Shown piece after piece: positions 1-6,792 of a DNA stretch of 64,000 nucleotides; positions within the stretch are counted from its first letter, which is position 1; each line of letters opens with the position of its first letter. Source of the DNA: an uncultured Algibacter sp. (lineage in GTDB: Bacteria > Bacteroidota > Bacteroidia > Flavobacteriales > Flavobacteriaceae); NCBI RefSeq assembly GCF_947490405.1, contig NZ_CANLGU010000007.1:1-64000 (forward strand), written 5' to 3'. Both the position numbers and the translations under genes were made by a program. Under the pieces are notes generated by a model, which did no database searches, had not been told where the DNA came from, and saw only the letters and a list, made by a program, of their open reading frames with translations.

Positions 1-48
1 TTTTAGAGGTTTTAAATATCTCAATGGTTTGTCGTATTCTATTGTCAT
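1..48 (-). CDS. Partial cassette gene, 5' end only (hypothetical protein)
   Basis: Reading the minus strand from an ATG at 48-46, sixteen codons stay open to the window edge (MTIEYDKPLRYLKPLK). The start sits about 25 bp inside a cassette boundary (CAAC at 72-75), on the same strand and at the same kind of position as the three complete cassette genes to its right, so it is probably the first codons of a fourth cassette gene. The product cannot be recognised from 16 residues. That it is coding at all is inferred from position and the open frame. Confidence 0.45.
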   Translation of the reverse strand, partial: MTIEYDKPLRYLKPLK

Positions 49-71
49 TTTAGGGTTTCTTAAATTGTGTA

Positions 72-197
72 CAACGTGTTTGTATAAGATTAGTTGCGTG
101 TTTTAAGCACTAAAGTTAGCAAATAAATCACAGTTAGAAAGTCCGCGAGGACTTTCGTAAGTAGGCTAGAACTAGCAATTAATTTTATACGGTGTTG
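72..197 (-). repeat. Intercassette palindrome P1 (attC-like recombination site)
   Basis: A 126-bp imperfect palindrome bounded by CAAC (72-75) and GTTG (194-197). After CAAC come 6 nt (GTGTTT), opposite only 3 nt (GGT) on the other arm. Then GTATAA pairs with TTATAC, followed by a G opposite T, then ATTAGTTGC pairing with GCAATTAAT with one mismatch. The middle holds a perfect 8-bp hairpin (GAAAGTCC, loop GCGA, GGACTTTC; 137-156). The geometry matches P2 and P3 although the stem sequence differs. The strand given is that of the cassette genes; on it the site lies downstream of the gene at 205-681, as attC lies behind an integron cassette gene. Confidence 0.8.
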
Positions 198-204
198 GCA
201 ATAG

Positions 205-681
205 TTATTTTTCTTTTTTATAATTCAGTTTATTCAATTTCCTCAATTCCTTTTTGTCAACATTTTTCAGTATTTGGTTTCTGTCACAAAGTCCAGTTAC
301 AAAATCAAATTCGTTTTTTGTTTTAGAAGAAAAGTAATTAGACTTTCTCGCATAAACTAAATAAGATTTTCCTAATTCAAATTTATATCCGCAACTTGCT
401 CCACTTGCTTTAGATACGATTTCAATAATTTCTTTTTCAATTTTTCCTTTAATAGTTTTCGTGATTTCAAACTTGTAAATGATTGGGTCAGCAGAAGATT
501 TCAGTCTTGCTTTATTCACGATTTCTATTTCAACAACTTTTCCGCTTATAATTAAATCAGCTTCAGTAAATGCTTTTTCAACCTTTTTAGATAAAGATTC
601 GCTCGTTTCAATACAACTACAAGCGTAAGTTTCGGTAATTGAGAAAATGAAGAATAATATCAGTAAGAATGTTTTTTTCAT
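205..681 (-). CDS. Cassette gene 1: secreted TIMP/NTR-like cysteine-containing protein
   Basis: A protein of 158 residues if started at the ATG at 681-679, which places a clean signal peptide (MKKTFLLILFFIFS...) at the N-terminus; the longer frame to 705 runs into the cassette boundary. After the signal peptide the mature protein starts ACSCIE, followed by a GKV strand, an ASCGYKFELGKSYLVYA segment and a late Cys-Asp-Arg. This pattern resembles bacterial netrin/TIMP-like OB-fold domains, with four cysteines able to form disulfides in the periplasm or outside. The function is unknown. It is flanked by P1 and P2, with ends GTTGGCAATA and TATTGCCAAC complementary to each other, so it is one mobile cassette unit. 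The C-terminus is rich in Lys. Confidence 0.75.
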   Translation of the reverse strand: MKKTFLLILFFIFSITETYACSCIETSESLSKKVEKAFTEADLIISGKVVEIEIVNKARLKSSADPIIYKFEITKTIKGKIEKEIIEIVSKASGASCGYKFELGKSYLVYARKSNYFSSKTKNEFDFVTGLCDRNQILKNVDKKELRKLNKLNYKKEK

Positions 682-702
682 ATTCGTGAGTTTAATTATT
701 GC

Positions 703-830
703 CAACGGTCTCGGCTATGATTTCGGCCTGGAAAATCCGGTAGGATTTTTCGGTTTAGAAATCGAGCCATATTAAAAGTAGGGAATATTCTTTGTGCTAA
801 CTAGGGAAGGCTGAATTATAGCCATTGTTG
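703..830 (-). repeat. Intercassette palindrome P2 (attC-like recombination site)
   Basis: A 128-bp imperfect palindrome from CAAC (703-706) to GTTG (827-830). Spacers are 6 nt (GGTCTC) against 3 nt (ATT). GGCTAT pairs with ATAGCC, then a G opposite T, then ATT and a GGCC/GGCT stem region. An inner hairpin GAAAATCC...GGATTTTTC lies at 731-751 with one bulged base. The outer stem differs from P1 (GGCTAT instead of GTATAA) but every structural element is at the same distance from the end. On the gene strand it is downstream of the gene at 841-1485. Confidence 0.8.
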
Positions 831-840
831 TGTGGCGTTT

Positions 841-1485
841 TTATTCCGTCCATTTTTTTATTCTTTCCATATTAAAACTTATTCTTCGCGAATGCATTCC
901 TTTTTGGTCAATTCTATCGAGTTCTCTAAATAATGATTTTATTGATTTTAAGAATTCGAGGATATCAAACTCTTCGTATAGTGGTTTTGGATTATAGTTA
1001 TCGGGCTTAATATTCTTGAAAAACTCAGTTAAATCTTTGCTTTTATTATGAATAATTTTATTTCTCCATCTTATTAAACCCTTAATTTCTCCCCAAAAGT
1101 TTAAACTCTTATCAATTCCCTGCCCCGATATCAGTCTGGGAATCAAAACAATCTTACTTGCTAGATTTAACTTTTCAATATGACTCTCAGTGTATTGTTG
1201 TCCAAGTGCTACCGCAGATAACTCAAAAAAATATGACTCTAAAAATGCACCCAAAAAAATAACAATCTTAATTGTTTCTTTTACTATTGAATTTTCAAAT
1301 TCATTTATTTTTTCTTGTTCTTTATAGACTTTAAAATTATCGGCTTCAACATGCCCTTTCTTCTTGAGCATCTCAAATTCTTCTTTTAACGATTCAAATT
1401 TTAAAAAGCTGTCTATAGCAATCTCCAAAAGAGTATCATGGTGGAAATATCCAATTCTTGAATACATTCTAAAGTCTTCATCCAT
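841..1485 (-). CDS. Cassette gene 2: HEPN-like protein with RNxxxH motif
   Basis: An all-helical protein of about 214 residues if started at the ATG at 1485-1483 (MDEDFRMYSR...). The longer frame would begin with a GTG at 1512 inside the cassette boundary repeat, which is less likely. Near the middle of the second half is WRNKIIHNK, which fits the R-(N/D/H)-x(3-5)-H motif of HEPN domains, many of which are endoribonucleases in toxin-antitoxin and antiphage systems. A hydrophobic helix around IVIFLGAFLESYFF is probably buried rather than membrane-spanning. There is no partner antitoxin next to it in the cassette. RNase activity is inference; other HEPN-like proteins only bind nucleotides. Flanked by P2 and P3 with GTTGTGTG/CACACAAC ends. 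Confidence 0.7.
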   Translation of the reverse strand: MDEDFRMYSRIGYFHHDTLLEIAIDSFLKFESLKEEFEMLKKKGHVEADNFKVYKEQEKINEFENSIVKETIKIVIFLGAFLESYFFELSAVALGQQYTESHIEKLNLASKIVLIPRLISGQGIDKSLNFWGEIKGLIRWRNKIIHNKSKDLTEFFKNIKPDNYNPKPLYEEFDILEFLKSIKSLFRELDRIDQKGMHSRRISFNMERIKKWTE

Positions 1486-1511
1486 ATTTGGGACTGGTTT
1501 TGAATGACACA

Positions 1512-1638
1512 CAACGGTCTCGGCTATGATTTCGTTGCGGAAAAATCCGCAGGATTCTTTCCGCCGTAGCCGAAAGATAGCAAATAAGCGTTGAATTCCG
1601 ATTAGGAATTCAACCGCAATGAATTATAGCCATTGTTG
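1512..1638 (-). repeat. Intercassette palindrome P3 (attC-like recombination site)
   Basis: A 127-bp palindrome from CAAC (1512-1515) to GTTG (1635-1638). The outer part is nearly identical to P2: GGTCTC against ATT spacers, GGCTAT/ATAGCC stem and a G opposite T. Here the stem continues further, TTGCGG (1535-1540) pairing with CCGCAA (1614-1619). Inside are two hairpins: CGGAAAAATCC...GGATTCTTTCCG around 1538-1563, and a perfect 10-bp stem with arms GTTGAATTCC (1590-1599) and GGAATTCAAC (1605-1614). On the gene strand it follows the gene at 1657-2268. Confidence 0.82.
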
Positions 1639-1656
1639 CCAGTAGTGCTTTATTTT

Positions 1657-2268
1657 TTATAAGTTGTTTTCCATCTCAATATATATTTTTCCGTTTAAAG
1701 GAATAAACGATGTTTTTGCATAATGGTCTGAAAAAGTTATTTTTTGTAATTCGTAAATTTTATTAGCGTCCACTTTGTCCCAATAGTTTAGTGGAATGGT
1801 TTCTATAATTCCAAAAATCATTTCGTCTCCGTCTTCACATCTTGTATCTATATGGTGCTTTTTAGGAACAAAATCGAGTGAAAAGTCCAATTTTCCATTT
1901 TTCTTAAAGTATTTCCATTCTCCAACTCTGTAATAATAGAAAGCTCGGAAAGCTCCGCCCATTCCACAGTCGATAAAAGAGCTTATTTTATAATTTCCTT
2001 CTGATGATAAAATTCCGTCCGAGTCGTATTCTTTCCAAAGTCCGCATTTTATATCACTAACATTGTCTTTTGAAACTGCCATTTTTCCAATTCCGCTTAC
2101 AGTTCCGTTTTTGTTTTTGAGTTCAACAAGTTTGTCTTTGTCGGGAAGTCCATTTTCAAGTTCGCCATAAATTTTGTCGTCCTGAATGTAAATCCGACTT
2201 TCGTGAAGATTTTTGGTTCCGCAACCAAATGTCAAAATGATTAATATAAATGTTATCGCTTTGTTCAT
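1657..2268 (-). CDS. Cassette gene 3: putative lipoprotein with MORN-like repeats
   Basis: A 203-residue protein with a hydrophobic N-terminus ending LTFGC (Cys16), a slightly atypical lipobox suggesting lipid anchoring. The middle contains G-x-W-K-x-Y/F-x-x-x-G-x-L segments (GLWKEYDSDGILSSEG and GEWKYFKKNGKL), the signature of MORN-like 'toxin_antidote WD-like' repeats common in Bacteroidota accessory proteins, and pairs of Cys nearby. No catalytic motif is visible and the role is unknown. The ATG at 2268 lies 12-14 bp inside the cassette boundary. The two boundaries carry GTTGCCAGTAGTGC (left) and GCATTACTGGCAAC (right), complementary at 13 of 14 positions. It is the cassette nearest the recombinase. 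Confidence 0.75.
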   Translation of the reverse strand: MNKAITFILIILTFGCGTKNLHESRIYIQDDKIYGELENGLPDKDKLVELKNKNGTVSGIGKMAVSKDNVSDIKCGLWKEYDSDGILSSEGNYKISSFIDCGMGGAFRAFYYYRVGEWKYFKKNGKLDFSLDFVPKKHHIDTRCEDGDEMIFGIIETIPLNYWDKVDANKIYELQKITFSDHYAKTSFIPLNGKIYIEMENNL

Positions 2269-2282
2269 TTTCGCATTACTGG

Positions 2283-2429
2283 CAACTTGTTTATATAAGT
2301 ATGTTTATTCTGTTTATTAATCCATTATGGATAGCTAAGCTGAAGTTTTTAGATTTTTTATTCAGCTTATTTTCATTAAAACATAGAATAATTCATACAA
2401 TATTTAAATCTAATACAATTTTATAAATT
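2283..2429 (-). other. Recombinase-proximal half site P4 (attI-like or degenerate attC-like)
   Basis: The left arm CAAC-TTGTTT-ATATAA-G-TATG (2283-2303) has the same layout as the left arms of P1-P3: core, 6-nt spacer, 6-bp stem, then the conserved G. Its expected partner is only partly present: AATTTTATAA at 2417-2426, overlapping the stop codon of the recombinase gene, has the stem and T but is not followed by GTTG. Inner hairpins exist (ATCCA/TGGAT at 2320-2332; TAAGCTGAA/TTCAGCTTA at 2336-2369). It therefore looks like a site with one functional core, as attI sites have in integrons. The reading as attI is inference. Confidence 0.55.
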
Positions 2430-3539
2430 ATCAAAAGGGTTTTTTATATTTCGAATACTGGTTTCACTTACATGTGTGTAAATCATTGTAGTTTTTGGGC
2501 TACTATGCCCTAATAAAGTTTGTATGTACCTTATATCTGTTCCGTTTTCGAGTAAATGTGTAGGAAAACTATGGCGTAAAGTATGCAACGTAATAGGTTT
2601 GGTAATGTTGGCTTTTTTAGCTGCTTTTTTTAAAATATTTTGTGCACTAGAAGTACTATACAAACCACTAGATTGTCCTTCAAATAGATAATCTTTTGGT
2701 TTATATGTTTTGTAGTATAAACGTAGTAATCCTAAAAATTTTGGAGAAAGTAAAGTATATCTGTCCTTTATACCTTTAGCAGATTTTATATGTATAAGCA
2801 TACGTTTACTATCAATATCTGTAATTCTTAACTGTAATGCTTCTCCAATGCGTAATCCTGAAGAATAAATTAAAGTAAGTAGAGTTCTATGCTTTAAATC
2901 TATAATGCTATCTAACAAGTTTTTTATTTCAGTATTACTTAAAACTTCGGGTAGTTTTTTAGGTTTTTTTGGGCGCTCAATTTCAAAATTTGATAACAAC
3001 ACACCTTTATAGTCTAAATATTTTTTAATACCATTAATACATTGATTTTGGTAAGAAATAGATTTATTAGGCCTTACTATAAAATCATAATTAAACTGCT
3101 CAATTAATCTTGTACTTACAGGGTTTTGTTTAAGTTGTACATATCTTAAAAAGAATGAGGTTACTTCGAAATAAGTGTTTACTGTATTGGTGCTAAGTCG
3201 TTTTTGTTGCATCCATTTTTTAAATTTTTCTAATTCTTTTTGTTGAACTTCTAATAAAACAGGTAGTTTAAGAGTATTAATGTCTTCTTTGTTTTTTTTC
3301 GTTTGTACCTTTTTAGATGCTAGTGCACTATAATTTACATACCAATTTTTATGTCTTAATGCTTTATATAACTTTTGTTTATTTAAAAAGGTATTGGCTA
3401 TATAAAATGTTTTATGTGTTTTACTCCAGCACACACCTTCAATAGCATTAATGTAGTTTTTTACATCAAGATTAAACTCAAAATTAATGGAAATAACGTG
3501 TTGATTTTTATGAATTAAAGGGAATAGTGTTATGACCAT
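2421..3539 (-). CDS. Tyrosine recombinase heading the cassette array (IntI-like, no I2 domain)
   Basis: A 372-residue site-specific recombinase. Residues 1-75 form an arm-like domain seen in Bacteroidota integrases, 97-185 a core-binding SAM-like domain, and 200-372 the catalytic domain. The catalytic set is complete: Arg230 (SGLR), Lys255, His319 and Arg322 (HTLRH), His345 (LGHSS) and Tyr354 (TMIYTHV). The end, NPFDNL, resembles the SPLD tail of integron integrases, but the roughly 35-residue I2 insertion before the HTLRH box is absent. A Pro replaces the usual Ala in HSF(A/P)THLL. It is on the same strand as the cassette genes, with its 3' end next to P4. It probably inserts and excises the neighbouring cassettes; that link is from context. 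Confidence 0.85.
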   Translation of the reverse strand: MVITLFPLIHKNQHVISINFEFNLDVKNYINAIEGVCWSKTHKTFYIANTFLNKQKLYKALRHKNWYVNYSALASKKVQTKKNKEDINTLKLPVLLEVQQKELEKFKKWMQQKRLSTNTVNTYFEVTSFFLRYVQLKQNPVSTRLIEQFNYDFIVRPNKSISYQNQCINGIKKYLDYKGVLLSNFEIERPKKPKKLPEVLSNTEIKNLLDSIIDLKHRTLLTLIYSSGLRIGEALQLRITDIDSKRMLIHIKSAKGIKDRYTLLSPKFLGLLRLYYKTYKPKDYLFEGQSSGLYSTSSAQNILKKAAKKANITKPITLHTLRHSFPTHLLENGTDIRYIQTLLGHSSPKTTMIYTHVSETSIRNIKNPFDNL

Positions 3540-3582
3540 AAAATGATTTTAAAGTACTAATTTATATACAAATGTAAATAAA

Positions 3583-3613
3583 AAAGCCTGTTTCAAATTA
3601 AGAAACAGGCTTT
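3583..3613 (-). terminator. Rho-independent terminator of pnp
   Basis: GCCTGTTTC (3586-3594) and GAAACAGGC (3602-3610) form a perfect 9-bp stem, flanked by A/T runs that give a T-run on the minus strand after the hairpin. It lies 25 bp beyond the pnp stop and separates pnp from the recombinase gene. Confidence 0.85.
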
Positions 3614-3637
3614 ATGAATTATAGATTAATAAAAGAA

Positions 3638-5887
3638 TTACTCTTCTTTCTTATCTCCTCTAGGGTGTCTATCGTCACGTCTGTTATCACGTCCGCGATT
3701 ATCTCTACCTCTGTTATCACGTCCACCACGGTTGTTATCTCTTGGTGGTCTTTCAACATAACCTTCTGGTTTTGGTAAAATAGCTTTTCTAGATACTTTT
3801 TCTTTACGAGTACGTTTATCTATACCAAAGTACTTTACATCAAAAACATCACCCATGTTTACAACATCGGATACATTTTCTGTACGTTCCCATGCTAATT
3901 CACTAACGTGTAATAACACTTCGTTTCCTGGAGCTTCAACATACTCAACAACAGCACCAAAATCTAGCATTTTAATAACTTTTACTTCGTAAACGCTACC
4001 AACTTCAGGCTTAAATAATAAAGAATCTATTTTTGCCATAACAGCATCAATACCTTTACTACCAACACCTAAAATTTCAACAATACCTTCTTCAGTAACA
4101 GGATCTTCATTAATAACGATAGTTGTCTCAGTTTCTTTTTGCATTTCTTGAATTACTTTTCCACCAGGACCAATTAAAGCACCGATAAATTCATTAGGAA
4201 TACGTCTTGAAACCATAGTAGGAGCATGATCTTTAACTTCTGCATTAGGTGTTTCAATAGTTTCAGTAATCTTACCTAAAATATGTAAACGACCATCACG
4301 AGCTTGTTTTAAAGCATTTACAAGAATCTCGTATGACAATCCTTTTACTTTAATATCCATTTGGCAAGCTGTAATACCATCTGCAGTACCAGTAACTTTA
4401 AAGTCCATATCTCCTAAGTGATCTTCATCACCTAAAATATCAGATAACACAGCGTATTTTCCAGAATCAGCATCCGAGATTAACCCCATTGCAATACCAG
4501 AAACAGGTTTCTTTAATTGAACCCCAGCATCCATCATGGCCATGGTTCCAGCACAAACTGTTGCCATAGAAGACGAACCGTTAGATTCTAAAATCTCAGA
4601 AACTACACGTACAGTATAAGGGCAATCTTCAGGAACCATACCTTTTAAAGCACGTTGTGCTAAATTACCATGTCCTACCTCACGACGCGATGTTCCTCGA
4701 ATAGGTCTTGCTTCACCCGTAGAAAAAGGAGGGAAGTTATAGTGTAAATAGAAACGCTCTTCACCTTCGTAAGATGGCATATCTATTTGGTTGGCTTCTC
4801 TACTTGTACCTAAAGTAACTGTAGCCAAAGCTTGAGTTTCCCCACGTGTAAATATTGAAGACCCATGTGTAGAAGGCAAATAATCAACCTCACACCAAAT
4901 TGGTCTAATTTCATCAGTTTTTCTACCATCTAAACGTAAACCTTCATTTAAAGTTAAATCTCTAACAGCCGCTTTTTCAGCTTTAGAGTAGTATTTAGAA
5001 ATTAATCCACCAAAATCTTCTTGCTCTTCTTCAGAGAAAGATGCTTTAATTTCTTCTTTAATTTCACCAAATGCAGCGCTACGTTCATGCTTTGCAGAAC
5101 CTGCTTGTGCTACAGCATATACTTTGTCGTATGCCATGTCGTGGATTTTCTGAGCTAAATCAGCATCTTCACGTTCTGGCTCATATTCACGTACTTCTTT
5201 TTTACCGAAAGCTTCAGCTAATTTTACTTGAGCAGCACATTGTACTTTAATAGCCTCGTGTGCAAACTTAATTGCTTCAGTCATTTCTTCTTCAGAAATC
5301 TCATCCATTTCACCCTCTACCATCATTACTGAATCAGCAGAAGCGCCAATCATCATATCGATGTCAGACTCTTCTAATTGCGCACGTGTTGGGTTAATAA
5401 CGAATTCTCCATTAACTCGACCAACTCTAGCTTCAGAGATTGGACACTCAAAAGGAAAATCTGATAATTGAATAGCAGCAGAAGCCGCTAAACCTGCCAT
5501 AGCATCTGGCATAACATCATCGTCATGAGACATTAATTGAATCATCACTTGAGTTTCAGAATGGTAATCTTTTGGGAATAACGGGCGTAAAACACGGTCT
5601 ACTAAACGCATTGTTAAAACCTCACCATCACTCGGTCTAGCTTCTCTTTTAAAGAAACCACCAGGATAACGTCCTGCAGCAGCAAATTTCTCTCTGTAAT
5701 CTACCGTTAATGGTAAAAAGTCAACATCTGCTTGTTTGTAATTGGAAACAACTGTACATAATAACATACATTTTCCAGATTGCACAACAACACTACCATG
5801 TGCTTGTTTTGCTAATTTTCCGGTTTCAATAGAAATCTCTCTACCGTCACCAAGGTCAATAACCTCTTTAAAAACTTTTGGAATCAT
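3638..5887 (-). CDS. pnp: Polyribonucleotide nucleotidyltransferase (PNPase)
   Basis: Phosphorolytic 3'-5' exoribonuclease of RNA turnover. About 749 residues with the standard order: RNase PH domain 1 ([26 protein letters not shown]), helical linker, RNase PH domain 2 ([21 protein letters not shown]-type SGIAMGLI), KH domain ([18 protein letters not shown]) and S1 domain ([21 protein letters not shown]). The C-terminal tail is a run of RGG/RD repeats ([12 protein letters not shown]...), common in flavobacterial PNPases and likely RNA-binding. The ATG at 5887 (MIPKVFKEV) was chosen over an upstream TTG at 5908. rpsO lies upstream on the same strand, the classic rpsO-pnp order, but here separated by 457 bp of dispersed repeats and a terminator. 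Confidence 0.97.
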   Translation of the reverse strand: MIPKVFKEVIDLGDGREISIETGKLAKQAHGSVVVQSGKCMLLCTVVSNYKQADVDFLPLTVDYREKFAAAGRYPGGFFKREARPSDGEVLTMRLVDRVLRPLFPKDYHSETQVMIQLMSHDDDVMPDAMAGLAASAAIQLSDFPFECPISEARVGRVNGEFVINPTRAQLEESDIDMMIGASADSVMMVEGEMDEISEEEMTEAIKFAHEAIKVQCAAQVKLAEAFGKKEVREYEPEREDADLAQKIHDMAYDKVYAVAQAGSAKHERSAAFGEIKEEIKASFSEEEQEDFGGLISKYYSKAEKAAVRDLTLNEGLRLDGRKTDEIRPIWCEVDYLPSTHGSSIFTRGETQALATVTLGTSREANQIDMPSYEGEERFYLHYNFPPFSTGEARPIRGTSRREVGHGNLAQRALKGMVPEDCPYTVRVVSEILESNGSSSMATVCAGTMAMMDAGVQLKKPVSGIAMGLISDADSGKYAVLSDILGDEDHLGDMDFKVTGTADGITACQMDIKVKGLSYEILVNALKQARDGRLHILGKITETIETPNAEVKDHAPTMVSRRIPNEFIGALIGPGGKVIQEMQKETETTIVINEDPVTEEGIVEILGVGSKGIDAVMAKIDSLLFKPEVGSVYEVKVIKMLDFGAVVEYVEAPGNEVLLHVSELAWERTENVSDVVNMGDVFDVKYFGIDKRTRKEKVSRKAILPKPEGYVERPPRDNNRGGRDNRGRDNRGRDNRRDDRHPRGDKKEE

Positions 5888-6028
5888 AAATTTTTTCTTG
5901 TAATTCAAGCATAAAACTGCTCAAATCATGTTAAACAATGGTCGTTGTGTTGTGTAGTTGTTGTGTGTGTGACCAATGAAAAACCTTTAGTCCCGAACTC
6001 GTTTCGGGATCTAGCTTCTTCTATTTTT

Positions 6029-6116
6029 GTCATTGCGAGTCACGCTTTTCTTTTTCGTGATGTGGCAATCTGCTCCTTTTGGAAAGATTACCACGTCGTT
6101 ACCTCCTCGTAATGAC
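6029..6116. repeat. GTCATTGCGAG-type inverted-repeat element (MITE-like)
   Basis: Starts GTCATTGCGAG (6029-6039) and ends CTCGTAATGAC (6106-6116), complementary ends, with GTGGCAATCTG and AGATTACCAC inside also facing each other. This is the widespread non-coding element recognisable in many Bacteroidota and other phyla by GTCATTGCGAG ends. It carries no gene; an open frame through it is by chance. It is preceded by a short hairpin repeat TCCCGAA/TTCGGGA at 5991-6010. Confidence 0.7.
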
Positions 6117-6140
6117 GTCGTAACGTATTTAAATTATTTT

Positions 6141-6297
6141 GGCGTTACCCCAAAAAGGGTCGGGCTTTCCGCTATATCTTTTTGCGAAGCGTCCCTAACT
6201 TGTTTCAGGATCTCATCCAGTTAAGATAAACTAGTTGTAAATTTACTAATTTGTCTTTTAAAGTTCGCAAAAAGGATGCCGCTGCAATCCCTAACGC
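6141..6297 (+). repeat. Dispersed REP-like element, copy R1 (with internal insertion)
   Basis: Begins GGCGTTACCCC and ends CCCTAACGC, so GCGTTA/TAACGC are terminal inverted repeats. The order is ACCC...GGGT hairpin, then CGGGCTTTCCGCTATATC, then a stem TTTTTGCGAA/TTCGCAAAAA, then GGATGCCGCTGCAATCCCTAACGC. The stem loop holds about 80 extra bases including a TTTCAGGATCTC repeat fragment, so another repeat seems to have inserted here. It fills most of the gap between rpsO and pnp (5888-6344) together with the element at 6029-6116; no gene is seen in that gap. Confidence 0.75.
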
Positions 6298-6300
6298 AAA

Positions 6301-6340
6301 AAATAAAAAACCACGCGAAAAGCGTGGTCTTTTATTTTTT
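6301..6340 (-). terminator. Rho-independent terminator of rpsO
   Basis: ACCACGC (6310-6316) and GCGTGGT (6322-6328) form a 7-bp stem with a 5-nt loop. On the minus strand the hairpin is followed by TTTTTTATTT. It is immediately beyond the rpsO stop. Confidence 0.85.
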
Positions 6341-6344
6341 AAGA

Positions 6345-6614
6345 TTATTTTCTTAATCCTAATTCTTTTACTATCGCACGGTATCTTAAGATATCCTTCT
6401 TAGTTAAATAGTCAAGTAAAGCTCGACGCTTACCTACTAATTTTACTAAAGAACGCTCTGTATTATAATCTTTACGATTCTTTTTTAAGTGTTCAGTTAA
6501 GTGATTAATTCGTTGCGTGAATAATGCAATTTGCCCTTCAGCACTACCGGTATCGTTTTTTCCTTTACCGTGTTTTGCAAACATTTCTTGTTTTGCTTCT
6601 TTTGATAAATACAT
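6345..6614 (-). CDS. rpsO: 30S ribosomal protein S15
   Basis: Binds 16S rRNA helices in the central domain of the small subunit. The product is 89 residues, the family's usual length, when started at the ATG at 6614 (MYLSKEAKQEMFAKHG); a longer upstream frame to 6680 has no similarity to S15 and was trimmed. Family segments are clear: GSAEGQIALFTQRINHLTEHLK, then KDYNTERSLVKLVGKRRALLDYL. It is transcribed away from the kinase gene at 6793 and towards pnp but ends at its own terminator. Confidence 0.97.
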   Translation of the reverse strand: MYLSKEAKQEMFAKHGKGKNDTGSAEGQIALFTQRINHLTEHLKKNRKDYNTERSLVKLVGKRRALLDYLTKKDILRYRAIVKELGLRK

Positions 6615-6792
6615 GCTAATATTGTTGTAAATGATTTTTATGTATACGAAAGCCTTTCTTTCGAGCGGCAAATATAGCATCTTTTTTGTATTTAATTGTT
6701 TTTTTATGTAACTTTTACATTGATTTTTAAAGTACCTCCCTAGGGTAACTATTTATTGGCTTTTAATTGAATAATATGAAGTTCACTTGCCC

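Noticed and set aside
72-1638. CRISPR array
   Set aside because: The repeats are about 127 bp palindromes spaced by whole genes of different length; no short direct repeats with uniform spacers and no cas genes.
2421-3539. Housekeeping XerC/XerD
   Set aside because: The N-terminal 75-residue arm domain, the IntI-like tail and the accessory neighbourhood do not fit chromosomal Xer proteins, which are about 300 residues.
1-3540. Prophage or integrative conjugative element remnant
   Set aside because: There are no phage structural, replication or transfer genes; the integrase is followed only by small single-gene units bounded by palindromes.
5991-6012. TCCCGAA/TTCGGGA hairpin as a terminator for pnp leader or rpsO
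   Set aside because: No T-run follows on either strand; a similar hairpin recurs elsewhere (about 39325), so it is a dispersed repeat fragment.
6027-6224. 65-codon open frame on the plus strand between rpsO and pnp
   Set aside because: It lies wholly within the GTCATTGCGAG element and the REP-like repeat, with no start signal or family similarity.
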